Shown: one piece after another, positions 51,301-54,970 of the stretch
Layout: every line of letters begins with the position of its first letter
How positions within the stretch are numbered: position 1 is the stretch's first letter
Source of the DNA: Mesocentrotus franciscanus
Taxonomy: Eukaryota; Echinodermata; Echinoidea; Camarodonta; Strongylocentrotidae
NCBI GenBank assembly: GCA_037976565.1
Contig: CP137675.1
Coordinates: 11,674,534 to 11,738,533, forward strand
Direction of reading: 5' to 3'
Length of the DNA stretch: 64,000 bases
Notes under the pieces: generated by a model
The model's input: the letters and a program-made list of their open reading frames with translations, nothing else
Database searches by the model: none
Told to the model about the DNA's origin: nothing
Made by a program: the position numbers and the translations under genes

Positions 51301-53436
51301 GAAATCAGAACTACAGAGTACAGAGTAGTACAGTACATAATTGAGTCATAACTTTATAAGGCATTAAAGGCATCGTTTAGATGCACAGGCCAGCACTACG
51401 TGTTATCAGTGTCTGTGATATGGTATAGAAGCCCTAAAAAAAATCACGCTTCAAAACGATCAAGAAGTGCCTCAAAAAAGTTAAAATCTTTGAGTGAACA
51501 ATTTTACCATACTCGTTTTCCCCAATAGACTGTAGTGTTATAATAAAAACCGTTACGAAAGCGCAAAATTTGGTTTTGATTTCCAATCATAAATATCTTG
51601 ATAATCAGACAGGCGATCGGCTTGTAAAAGTCATGGGATGGGGTTCCTGGCCTGACTGACCTAAGGCTAAAGCCTAAAGGTTTATAATTATCATTGCAGC
51701 ATGAGCTAAATCCAGGATTTTGTTTCAGAATCTGAGATCGCGGATCCCTATAAAAAGTATAAGGGATAAAAGTAAACTAAAGATGTGAGGGCCACTAACA
51801 ATACACAAAGACCTCATGCATGCATGTTTCAACTTTAGAAATAGACCATACCACCAACAACAAACACGCCAAGCCCAAGGCCAGTGAGCTGAGCTAGTAG
51901 TAGTACGTGCATGCATGTTTACTATTCAGAGTCTACTAACCTGCTAACACGACCAACCACCACACACAGCACAGTGCAGCAGCGTCAACGCGTCATAGCG
52001 CATGCATCTAAATTTGTCTAAGAAATGTTGACAACGTCAACAATACTCATTAATTTGTATAGAATGCAATTGATTTTGGAGTGTGTGAACTTACTGTTTA
52101 CGAATTCTGCATCAACACTCAGTGCCCGTAATAGATGAAGTAGAGTTTAAAATGTGAGTCGATGTGATGAATCTCCGAAGGCGAAGGCGAAAGGAACGAT
52201 ATGGATAAGGCGATAGGGAAAAGCCCCAGCTAGCTAGCTATATTGGTTGCCAATTACACTGTTGAAACTTATTTTGTTACTTTAAGCGTATATTCAATAT
52301 AATCAGGATTATACAAATATATTAATAAATATTTCATTAAAATGTCATGTATTTGCTAAACATTTCAAATAAAAAACAAAAAACAAAATTTGTATTGCTA
52401 ATTTTGGCAGACAATTAATGGATCGAGGTCGGACTGTGCTGCTCGAAAGTATAAGCTAGGTCGTTCCTTTTGCGTGATTATATATCTCCATTTTATCAAA
52501 TTGTTATTGACTGTATAAACAGAATAAAAACATAATCGTAATTCTTTGAATATTTTTTGTTAGAATGATATCAAATTAGAATAAAAACAATTTTTAGTGG
52601 CGATGGATTGAAACAGTTCGAGGCTCATGCATGCATGCAACAGGTCATGCATAATATTCATGAGCGTGTCACATCGTTTTTACGATTTCCTGGTCGATGG
52701 CGGGACAGCATGGGTAAAGACCCGGACGTTGCCATATAGAATAGTTTTCCTCGTCCCGGGTCGGGTCCGTCCCCTCGACCCGTCGTCCGGGAGGAGATAG
52801 CTCTACCGACGTCGAGCCCGGACCCTCGTTAAGTGACGCAGATCGACGCGTTTCGACGCGAAATACGTCATCGGACCGCCCACAATCGGACCCATGGAGC
52901 TTGTCGTATTATTATTATAGATGATTGAATGTATGATCGATCATACAATCAATTGCAGCAACTTATCTTTGTGTTACAGGGCCCAGCTCACTATTACATG
53001 TATATTCAAATTTTATGCTTGACTTTTGCGCCAACATTAACACTCCCTCCCTCCCTCCACTTCTCTTTGTCTCGAACATCCTCCTAATTTAGACATTCTG
53101 ACATAGCAACTGGTCTATTCAAACAATTGTTCTGTTTTTTCAGAATACCCATTAATATTGGTGCTATTTCTAAAGTTATTATGTTGGGGATGTGGTTGTT
53201 ATGGTTGCCACAAATTTGATGCTGATTTTGAATTTGATATCAGTTTTTAATAACAATATTATTTTACCTATCAGTAATCGGTAACAATATGAAATAGCGA
53301 ACAGATGTTATTTAGTTGGATGATGCATACATTTAAAACAATATGGTCTGTGATTTTCCTTTTTGTATTTCAGTATGAATTCCTAAATGAGTGCTTCGCC
53401 AGGGTGCTAAAGGAGAGAGAGTGGTGTAGAAAGTGA
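9119..53436 (+). CDS. SNX27: Sorting nexin 27 orthologue, partial gene (10 coding exons in view)
   Basis: Joining 9119-9350, 13842-14034, 26792-26874, 38349-38459, 39119-39197, 41864-42030, 46495-46587, 47494-47643, 48041-48169 and 53374-53436 gives one frame of 432 residues, with a leading partial codon of 1 nt. Domain order is the second half of PDZ (1-43), acidic linker, PX (about 60-160), F1 ubiquitin-like (about 175-255), F2 (about 256-319) and F3 (320-432). This matches vertebrate SNX27 from about residue 106 to the end. SNX27 is the only sorting nexin family with a PDZ domain. It sits on early endosomes through PX binding to PI3P and couples PDZ-ligand cargo to retromer for recycling to the plasma membrane. 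Every junction is GT-AG with matching phases. The 5' exons (N-terminus and GLGF side of the PDZ) are not in the window. Confidence 0.95.
9893..10093. mobile_element. MITE, about 200 bp, TTCAGATATGATGCGG family
   Basis: Left end 'aggcttgttcagatttgaag' and 'cggtaaac'; right end 'ggtttactgcttcttacctg' and 'aatgaggctt' in inverted orientation. The inner 'aaatgaatggcaactgcgca' is shared with 36956-37176. Confidence 0.65.
11220..11279. repeat. Short dispersed hairpin (GAGCCAGAAGGGC family)
   Basis: Left arm GAGCCAGAAGGGTGTTAACT, an AT-rich loop of about 15 bp, then the complementary arm AGTGAATGCCCCTTCCGCTC. Confidence 0.65.
11705..11727. repeat. GC-rich palindrome at the satellite border
   Basis: CCCCCGGCA-GTA-TGCCGGTGGGG forms a near-perfect hairpin. 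It is followed within 25 bp by a (CCG)n run at 11751-11772. It lies directly before the tandem repeat array and may mark the end of an element. Confidence 0.6.
11775..12970. repeat. Diverged satellite, about 8 units of 146-168 bp
   Basis: The anchor 'gtatcttggtataatctaca' or a variant recurs at about 11841, 11997, 12165, 12320, 12488, 12642, 12788 and 12941. Each unit also carries 'ggtgatgctgcc', 'gttccgtcttttatagggtc' and 'gccacatttcttgacgga'. The alternating spacing (156, 168, 155, 168) suggests a dimeric higher-order unit of about 323 bp. Confidence 0.85.
13215..13841 (+). pseudogene. Three decayed tandem copies of the 5' part of the PX exon
   Basis: The ATGGCAGGCAG anchor of the functional exon (13857) is repeated at 13230, 13439 and 13645, giving units of 206-212 bp. 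Each unit holds the first roughly 100 bp of the exon, a linker 'ttctttgggcagaattgaat', and the last roughly 50 bp of intron including 'tacgtccttctctgat'. Copy 1 has an in-frame TAA after HAEL and no acceptor. Copy 2 is open but its acceptor AG is AC (near 13429). Copy 3 keeps the acceptor (13628-13629) and has an inserted TATGT that could act as a donor. None carries the second half of the PX exon. Confidence 0.9.
13842..14034 (+). CDS. SNX27: SNX27 exon: core of PX domain
   Basis: Residues 78-141 plus one base. It starts in phase 0 after the acceptor at 13840-13841 with [19 protein letters not shown] and ends with [11 protein letters not shown], donor GTAACG. The RYSEF motif corresponds to the PX R(R)YxxF phosphoinositide-contacting strand. 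The FPGKWPF segment is the PX proline-rich loop, followed by DQQLDTRRR, the usual helix with basic residues of PI3P-binding PX domains. It is chosen over the three upstream copies because only it has both halves, an acceptor and a donor in the right phase. Confidence 0.96.
16200..17700. repeat. Diverged tandem repeats, about 280-300 bp units
   Basis: The motif 'atcatcatcaattattcatt' and 'ttgatgacaag' recurs near 16447 (variant), 16693, 17288 and 17567. Each is preceded by 'tgcttaatcctgcaattttt' or a variant and followed by 'tgccctttcaaaccctttaa', 'gaagctagg' and 'tggtgaaat'. The copies are strongly diverged and one is interrupted (16980-17180). Confidence 0.75.
18130..18536 (+). mobile_element. 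LINE relic: end of reverse transcriptase ORF and 3' tail
   Basis: The translation keeps the familiar C-terminal block of CR1/L2-like non-LTR elements: DWLSIR, then [10 protein letters not shown] in a second frame, then LHGLTSPFL in the first, then [25 protein letters not shown] and LLFI before TAA at 18467-18469. At least two frameshifts and a lost Trp in the 'APxLW' motif show it is dead. About 35 bp after the stop, 'gcgctatatacaatattatt' forms an (ATT)-rich tail. The 5' end is truncated, and no endonuclease or RT catalytic motif is present. Confidence 0.75.
19011..19068. repeat. Short dispersed hairpin (GAGCCAGAAGGGC family)
   Basis: GAGTTGCAGAAGGGCATTAA pairs across a loop of about 12 bp with TTAATGCCTTTCTGTCTC. 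Related hairpins lie at 19230-19290 and 19660-19720. Confidence 0.65.
19279..19478. mobile_element. MITE with GGGCCCGTTTCACAAAG ends
   Basis: Left end 'gggaccagtttcacaaagcc', right end 'ttttgtgaaatggggccc' inverted. Internally, 'gctgataaccaatcagaaac' is present twice in tandem (about 50-bp unit). Siblings are at 27232 and 43397. Confidence 0.75.
19545..19608. repeat. Short dispersed hairpin (GAGCCAGAAGGGC family), best preserved copy
   Basis: The arm AAGTCAGAAGGGAATTAACT and the inverse arm AGTTAACACCCTTCTGGCTC are separated by about 17 bp. The predicted stem is about 22 bp with few mismatches. Confidence 0.7.
20828..21115. repeat. Degenerate GGTTTGGTATAG minisatellite
   Basis: About 20 variants of a 12-17-bp G/T-rich unit such as 'ggtttggtataggttttgat' and 'ggattagggtttggt'. 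Confidence 0.85.
21310..22045. mobile_element. Possible element bounded by CGGGGGC/GCCCCCG repeats
   Basis: At 21334-21370 CACGGGGGCGAT and ATCGCCCCCGTG form a hairpin. At 21950-22025 related GAGCCCCCGT blocks occur in inverted orientation to the left end. The interior (21480-21835) is more GC-rich than its surroundings and holds two overlapping coding-like stretches: a 76-codon minus frame (21458-21688) and a + frame of about 57 codons (about 21661-21831) rich in Lys/Arg. Neither matches a family I recognise. Confidence 0.45.
22140..22210. repeat. SINE/LINE 3' tail fragment
   Basis: 'agcgcttagagacttcggtg' and 'gcactttataagcac' followed by ATT-rich sequence resemble the tail regions of the SINEs at 48822 and 60751. 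Confidence 0.45.
23938..24473 (+). mobile_element. 536-bp MITE flanked by TTAA (family A)
   Basis: It begins TTAAAGGTACTATGTCCC and ends GGGACATAGTATCTTTAA. TTAA at both ends is the target-site duplication typical of piggyBac-like elements. The copy at 40745-41281 is nearly identical in inverted orientation. A 60-codon open frame (24043-24225) is shared by both copies but resembles no protein. Confidence 0.85.
25102..25501 (+). mobile_element. 400-bp MITE flanked by TTAA (family B)
   Basis: Left end TTTAAAGATAAAGTTGAGTT and right end AACTCAACCTTCTCTTTAAA are inverted repeats of about 24 bp ending in TTAA. Relatives are at 5736 (truncated), 40183, 45837 and 59331. Confidence 0.85.
26499..26662. 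mobile_element. 164-bp MITE with GGGCCCGTCTTATAAAGAGTTG ends
   Basis: GGGCCCGTCTTATAAAGAGT at the left pairs with AACTTTTTATAAGACAGGGC at the right. Its sibling at 29762 carries an insertion. Confidence 0.8.
26792..26874 (+). CDS. SNX27: SNX27 exon: PX end and linker to F1
   Basis: Residues 142 (split codon) to 169. After acceptor TTTGCAG the frame reads (V)[16 protein letters not shown], almost identical to the vertebrate block at the end of the PX domain. It continues with acidic [11 protein letters not shown] and donor GTAAGT in phase 0. Confidence 0.95.
27232..27376. mobile_element. MITE with GGGCCCGTTTCACAAAG ends
   Basis: 'gggacccgtttcacaaagcc' at the left and 'ttttgtgaaatggggcc' at the right, inverted. 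It shares 'ccaatcagaagcaaggattt' with 19279-19478 but has one internal unit. Confidence 0.75.
27780..28400. repeat. Four tandem repeats of 161-173 bp
   Basis: The anchor 'ttaacctttcacag' or a variant lies at 27784, 27945, 28117 and 28290. Shared parts include 'tttccatttaatg', 'attaaaggtatgatccttgc' and 'tatacccaagtct'. Confidence 0.85.
28449..28481. repeat. (CCAAT)n microsatellite
   Basis: About six perfect copies of a CCAAT/AATCC pentamer. Confidence 0.9.
29762..30104. mobile_element. GGGCCC MITE disrupted by a SINE-like insertion
   Basis: The outer parts match 26499-26662: left through 'gagataggagactgtatt', right from 'tggatcaatcgcaactcttt'. The uninterrupted sibling shows that about 215 bp was inserted between them. 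Confidence 0.8.
29856..30070 (-). mobile_element. SINE-like insertion with a 7SL/Alu-like head and a B box
   Basis: On the minus strand it begins 'ggcgttgtggcgtgcgcctg' then 'taatccagcta', which resembles the 5' domain of 7SL RNA and Alu. About 75 bp in is GGTTCGAAACT, matching a pol III B box. The body has 'gtctttcggatggtgacg' and 'ttaaaggtcggtcccc', and it ends near a (CA)n tract. It sits inside a MITE, which sets the order of insertion. Confidence 0.6.
31385..31865. repeat. GA-rich simple-sequence region
   Basis: Long imperfect (GAGA)n and (GGGA)n runs. They leave open Ser/Leu/Pro-rich minus frames, which are artefacts. Confidence 0.85.
32291..33379. mobile_element. 1.09-kb foldback DNA transposon (TA-flanked)
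   Basis: It starts CAGTGCGTCCCAAAAAAAAC and ends with the inverse GTTTTTTTGGGGACGCACTG-type sequence, with TA on both sides. The inverted arms are about 450 bp each (32291-32743 and 32932-33379) and still nearly match along their length, for example 'tgagcactgctcacttttgt' and its complement. The loop of about 190 bp has no transposase. Confidence 0.88.
33400..33606. repeat. Minisatellite, about 4 units of 55-60 bp
   Basis: 'atctgcaaagcaatggca' recurs five times with 'aggtcaaagttcaggtcaa' between copies. It starts immediately after the right end of the foldback element. Confidence 0.9.
34038..34275. repeat. TTCTACTAA-type minisatellite
   Basis: Many variants of a 12-18-bp unit such as 'tctactaattctacgtctac'. 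The Ser/Thr/Asn-rich frame across it is a by-product. Confidence 0.85.
35207..35863. mobile_element. 657-bp foldback DNA transposon (TA-flanked)
   Basis: Left end CAGTGTGAGTCAAAAAAAAG and right end TTTTTTTTGACTCACACGG are inverted, with TA at 35205-35206 and 35864-35865. The arms extend about 205 bp, including 'aggaggcattgtttgcgaga' and its complement at 35685. The interior is about 245 bp. Confidence 0.88.
36956..37176. mobile_element. MITE, about 220 bp, TTCAGATATGATGCGG family
   Basis: Left 'aggcttgttcagatatggca' and 'tggtaaacc'; right 'ttgctgcatcatatctgaac' inverted. Shares 'gatgaatggcaactgcaca' with 9893-10093. Confidence 0.7.
37715..37880 (+). mobile_element. tRNA-derived SINE fragment
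   Basis: 'tagtggtttggcc' resembles an A box and 'ggttccaatccc' (37761) a B box, spaced about 40 bp as in tRNA promoters. The cloverleaf is not intact, so it is a SINE head and not a tRNA gene. An (ATT)n patch and the body 'accatggaggaagcgattcc' follow. Confidence 0.55.
37971..38348 (+). pseudogene. Tandem duplication containing a fragment of the F1 exon
   Basis: 'ttattcaattattgttat' with the following 'tgtatttccct' and 'ggacactgtgctt' occurs at 37971 and again at 38221, a 250-bp unit. The first unit ends (38178-38218) in 40 bp almost identical to the 3' part of the F1 exon (38411-38450, 'ggaggaacaacactgcagat') but without the donor site. Confidence 0.85.
38349..38459 (+). CDS. SNX27: SNX27 exon: start of F1 (ubiquitin-like) subdomain
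   Basis: Residues 170-206, phase 0 to phase 0. The sequence [20 protein letters not shown] then [17 protein letters not shown] matches the beta-hairpin and helix start of the FERM-like F1 lobe. In vertebrates the equivalent is VELRVALPDGTTVTVRV. Acceptor TCATGCAG, donor GTAAGT. Confidence 0.95.
38460..39118 (+). other. SNX27 intron, no repeat recognised
   Basis: 659 bp, AT-rich. A stretch at 38985-39035 has three short direct repeats of 'ttttgcccccaggatttt'. Ends with acceptor TTTCATTACAG. Confidence 0.8.
39119..39197 (+). CDS. SNX27: SNX27 exon: F1 subdomain helix and strand
   Basis: Residues 207-232 plus one base. [20 protein letters not shown] aligns with the vertebrate [20 protein letters not shown] segment, and TTESGF follows. 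Donor GTAAGT in phase 1. Confidence 0.94.
40183..40576 (-). mobile_element. TTAA MITE family B, 394 bp
   Basis: TTTAAAGAGAAGGTTGAGTT at the left and AATTCAACTTTATCTTTAAA at the right. The interior matches the inverse of 25102-25501, for example 'ggctcttcgaatgccttc'. Confidence 0.85.
40745..41281 (-). mobile_element. TTAA MITE family A, 537 bp
   Basis: TTAAAGATACAATGTCCC at the left and GGGACATAGTACCTTTAA at the right. The inverse is nearly identical to 23938-24473 over the full length (a few percent differences by eye), implying recent spread. Confidence 0.87.
41864..42030 (+). CDS. SNX27: SNX27 exon: F1 end and first half of F2
   Basis: Residues 233 (split codon) to 288. [19 protein letters not shown] is the highly conserved end of F1. 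[20 protein letters not shown] then KTMSFLFWQ begins the F2 lobe. In vertebrates the matching block is TIRKWLF...LLNDNDLAVTYFFHQ. Donor GTAAGA in phase 0. Confidence 0.96.
42105..42518 (+). pseudogene. Three decayed tandem copies of the 3' half of the F2 exon
   Basis: The donor-side block 'ctgatgaaccacgatgagaa' and its GTAAGA-type donor recur with about 160-bp spacing after the true exon. Copy A ends at 42189 and has TGG changed to TAG in frame just before the donor. Copy B (about 42260-42356) is scrambled by an internal duplication of 'gacaaggaagccat'. Copy C (42447-42518) is fully open for 24 codons starting [13 protein letters not shown] and ends at donor GTAAAA. Confidence 0.9.
43397..43545. 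mobile_element. MITE with GGGCCCGTTTCAT ends
   Basis: 'ggggcccgtttcataaaact' at the left and 'agttttatgaaacagggtcc' at the right are inverted repeats. It is related to the elements at 19279 and 27232. Confidence 0.75.
45541..45567. repeat. (TAGA)n microsatellite
   Basis: Six perfect TAGA units. Confidence 0.9.
45837..46281 (-). mobile_element. Diverged TTAA MITE family B copy
   Basis: Left TTAAAGGGAAGGTTGAGTTC and right ACTCAGCTTTGTCTTTTAAA. Shares 'gtgtagtcccacgcaccca' with the other copies. Confidence 0.55.
46495..46587 (+). CDS. SNX27: SNX27 exon: second half of F2
   Basis: Residues 289-319, phase 0 to 0. [20 protein letters not shown] then [11 protein letters not shown] occupies the place of the vertebrate AVDDVKKGYI...QLQKLYEQRKMVM segment. 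Similarity is lower here than in neighbouring exons. Placement rests on phase, length and splice sites (CTGCAG, GTAAGG). Confidence 0.88.
46588..47493 (+). other. SNX27 intron with a two-copy tandem repeat
   Basis: 'ttgagttttgggaaa' and the roughly 270 bp after it (ending near 'gaatttgagttcctgtactg') occur at 46876 and 47154, a 278-bp diverged duplication. Acceptor TTATTTTCTTCCAG. Confidence 0.8.
47494..47643 (+). CDS. SNX27: SNX27 exon: first part of F3 module
   Basis: Residues 320-369, phase 0 to 0. [20 protein letters not shown] then [10 protein letters not shown] matches vertebrate [20 protein letters not shown] with CDSRRKGHVI. The F3 PTB-like lobe of SNX27 binds NPxY sorting motifs. 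Donor GTAGGT. Confidence 0.96.
47644..48040 (+). other. SNX27 intron with a CRE-containing hairpin
   Basis: 397 bp. The only notable structure is the palindrome at 47795-47838. Acceptor TGATGTTTAG. Confidence 0.8.
47795..47838. repeat. 44-bp palindrome with two TGACGTCA motifs
   Basis: TGACGTCATCCATGGTATGG, then TGCA at the centre, then ATACCATGGATGACGTCA. The stem is about 20 bp with one mismatch. Each arm ends in a perfect CREB/ATF octamer. Confidence 0.85.
48041..48169 (+). CDS. SNX27: SNX27 exon: F3 continuation
   Basis: Residues 370-412, phase 0 to 0. [20 protein letters not shown] then [18 protein letters not shown] is nearly the vertebrate [20 protein letters not shown] block with KKPRWVKIFTPY. 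Donor GTAAGT. Confidence 0.97.
48490..48769. mobile_element. 280-bp MITE with about 80-bp inverted arms
   Basis: GGGGGGTGTTTCACAAAGAC at the left and TCTTTGTGAAACACCCCCC at the right. The arms continue through 'ttaagttggacttaagtata' and 'ggccgttcgtgccattgttt', with about two mismatches by eye. Confidence 0.88.
48822..49096 (+). mobile_element. SINE with (ATT)n tail
   Basis: Shares 'acatttgccactc', 'ggaatactccccagggagtg', 'gaatctgataaccggggtaa' and the tail 'aagcgctatataaacgcaga' plus (TTA)n with the element at 60751-61065. No intact A box is seen. Confidence 0.7.
49098..49126. repeat. CCCGCGGAATATCCGCGGG palindrome
   Basis: A perfect 8-bp stem (CCCGCGGA/TCCGCGGG) lies within 'ctagaa...ttctag', which extends the symmetry. 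Confidence 0.8.
49280..49510. repeat. GC-rich tandem repeat, 90-95 bp, 2.5 units
   Basis: 'aagctcaggggttttaggca' begins units at 49280, 49370 and 49465. Each carries 'ttaattacggtcagatgagc', 'ccaggggcc' and 'gtggggtccaggg'. The phrase 'ggcgttgtggcgtgcgcc' just upstream (49258-49275) is the same as the head of the SINE-like insertion at 29856-30070. Confidence 0.8.
49511..51363. other. Intronic stretch with low-complexity patches
   Basis: Poly-G/C runs near 49650 and 49940, a GA-rich run at 50155-50370, otherwise AT-rich. No gene or clear repeat family recognised. Confidence 0.45.
51364..51735. mobile_element. TTAA MITE family C copy
   Basis: Begins TTAAAGGCATCGTTTAGA. Carries 'tgttatcagtgtctgtgata', 'aatagactgtagtgttata' and 'gcatgagctaaatccaggat'. 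Matches 53911 and 56484; the right terminus is lost. Confidence 0.75.
51736..52680. other. Intronic stretch, nothing recognised
   Basis: AT-rich with short repeats of 'catgcatgca'. No coding signal. Confidence 0.4.
52681..52915. other. GC-rich block ending in (ATT)n
   Basis: Markedly higher G+C than the intron around it, with many CpG such as 'cgtcccgggtcgggtccgtc'. It ends in 'tcgtattattattatag', so a SINE or LINE tail is possible. No A or B box seen. Confidence 0.4.
53374..53436 (+). CDS. SNX27: SNX27 last coding exon segment: F3 C-terminus and stop
   Basis: Residues 413-432. [20 protein letters not shown] then TGA (53434-53436). It aligns with vertebrate HECFERVFCELKWRKE, and the stop falls close to the end of the shorter vertebrate isoform. 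The exon itself probably continues to a GTGAGT donor at 53609. A different frame stays open across that stretch (separate entry). Confidence 0.9.
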   Translation, partial: YEFLNECFARVLKEREWCRK

Positions 53437-53608
53437 CCATCGTGGTAATGGACAACAACCAACCAATCACAGAGAAGAAGAAGAGGAGGAAGAAGAAGAA
53501 GAGGAGGAGGAAGAAGAAGAAGAGGAGGAGGAAGAAGAAGAAGAGGGGGAGGAGGAGGAGGAGGAGGAAGAGGATGATGGAGAGGAGGATGAGGAGGAAT
53601 TACATAGA
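53420..53608 (+). other. Terminal exon remainder: 3' UTR or alternative acidic tail
   Basis: In the frame one base ahead of the SNX27 frame, the sequence is open from a TAA near 53408-53410 to the donor at 53609. It reads [18 protein letters not shown], then about 38 residues that are nearly all Glu, then DDGEEDEEELHR. The donor GTGAGT leaves phase 0. The run arises from a (GAA/GAG)n repeat, so it may simply be a microsatellite in the 3' UTR. Confidence 0.5.
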
Positions 53609-54522
53609 GTGAGTTTATTATTTCATTAATGTTCATTCTAGCTGTGACAGTATTAATCACATGAATTAGCACTTTCCTGACAATGGGGAATGGAACCAAT
53701 TGCAAATTTTTTAGTCTTCTCATTAGGTAGGGAAAACCAAAAGTTCATTTGAAAACTCCCCCAGAAAGAATGCCTTGTCTGCTCTATATAAACTACCTTT
53801 CTCTTCCCTTTCCTGTATTTTTTGTTTATTTTGTAAACACTTGTTTTCTTTCCACACAAAAAATTAAAAATGAAATGGCTATCTTCAGGACGACCTTACA
53901 TTGTGTCTCCTTAAAGGCATTGTTTAACAGTGCCAAATCTGAGATGCATGGCCCTACATGTTATCAGCGTCTATGATATGGTGTAATGTTGAAGCCCTAA
54001 AAAAATTGCGCTTCAAAATGATCATGAAGTGCCTCAAAAAAGTAAAAAATCTTTGACCTGTTTTACCATACTCATATTCCCTTATAGACTGTAGTGTTAT
54101 AAAAACCGTTGGGATAAACGTTTTTTGAAATTTTGAATTCCAATCATAAATATTTTGATAGTTAGACGGGCGATCGGCTTGTAAACATCATGGGATTCCT
54201 TACTGACCTAAAGGTTTATAATTAATGATTGCAGCATGAGCTCGAATAGCAACAGAAATTTGATATGGGATGTAATACATTTTCCTCTAGGAATAGTGCA
54301 GATTCTTTTCATTCCTGTCATTCATCAGGAATTAAAAATAAAAAACTAATATGGTCTACATCATTCCTAGGAAGGAGAATTATTTACTACGCTTTCTGAA
54401 TTGTTTCAATTCTATTCAACCAGTTTTATTCTAGGTGTTACTATTTGGCGAAATTGATATACATTGTCCATTCTTTTTACTTGCTCAATTTTCATGTCAA
54501 TTTCATGTTTTTAATCTTTCAG
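53609..54522 (+). other. Last intron, with a TTAA MITE
   Basis: GTGAGT at 53609 to the acceptor 'ttttaatctttcag' at 54522. It contains a family C MITE (53911-54245). The rest is AT-rich. Confidence 0.65.
53911..54245. mobile_element. TTAA MITE family C copy
   Basis: TTAAAGGCATTGTTTAACAG at the start, then 'gtgttataaaaaccgttggg' and 'aatcataaatattttgatag'. The right end is lost near 'gcagcatgagct'. Confidence 0.75.
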
Positions 54523-54970
54523 AGACCGGAGCACAGAGAAATCATAACTGAAGAGGACGAGGGCTTGTGACCTTTGACCTTCACATTAAACCAAAGCACT
54601 ATTTGCAAACCAACAGAGGACAGATAGACTATATATACAAATATAAATATATAAAAAGAAGCTTTATACAGGCAAGCAGTTCTTACATATCAAAAAACTA
54701 GTGGTATGCTCTTTTTATAACCAGTTATTTTTATACTCTGGACGTTTACAGATGTTGTACACAGAATATGATCTATTATTTGTTACCATGGGCTAGCGAA
54801 GGCTTAACTAAGTGGTGATAAGGAAGTAATGTTCTTTAAAGATATGTTTTCTCGCTTGAAGAGATATACTATGTTGTTTATAGGTTATGGAAAACATTTA
54901 TTCAACCTCATTTCAAGCTGATTCTATTCCTTTGATATCAACTGTTTAAATAAAATGTTTTTTTTTTTAT
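54523..54970 (+). other. Terminal exon: alternative C-terminus or 3' UTR
   Basis: Starts after acceptor 54521-54522. Read in phase 0 it gives RPEHREIITEEDEGL then TGA (54568-54570), continuing the acidic frame of 53420-53608. The remainder is UTR-like, ending at the AATAAA at 54949. Confidence 0.6.
54949..54954 (+). terminator. Polyadenylation signal AATAAA
   Basis: AATAAA within 'ctgtttaaataaaatg', followed by a long T run. A second candidate, 'gataataaataagcc' at about 61677 followed by GT-rich sequence, could end a longer 3' UTR. Confidence 0.55.

Larger units (their letters stand above)
48780..52984. mobile_element. Possible composite element bounded by CCCTGTAACACAAA inverted ends
   Basis: CCCTGTAACACAAA at 48781 and its inverse TTTGTGTTACAGGG at 52970-52983 are followed inward by matching 'caattgattgtacgattgaa' type sequence (inverse at 52920-52955). 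Arms are about 50 bp. No transposase frame is visible inside. It could also be two solo elements in opposite orientation. Confidence 0.4.
48170..53373 (+). other. SNX27 intron with a 4.2-kb repeat-bounded insert
   Basis: Contains a 280-bp MITE (48490), then a segment bounded by inverted CCCTGTAACACAAA ends (48780-52984). Inside that are a SINE, a CCCGCGG palindrome, a 92-bp tandem repeat, GA-rich 50155-50370, a TTAA MITE (51364) and a GC-rich block (52680-52905). 52985-53373 shows nothing recognised. Acceptor TTTTTGTATTTCAG. Confidence 0.8.

Noticed and set aside
53370..53723. Minus-strand Pro/Leu-rich frame of 117 codons
   Set aside because: Antisense of the GAA/GAG repeat in the SNX27 terminal exon.
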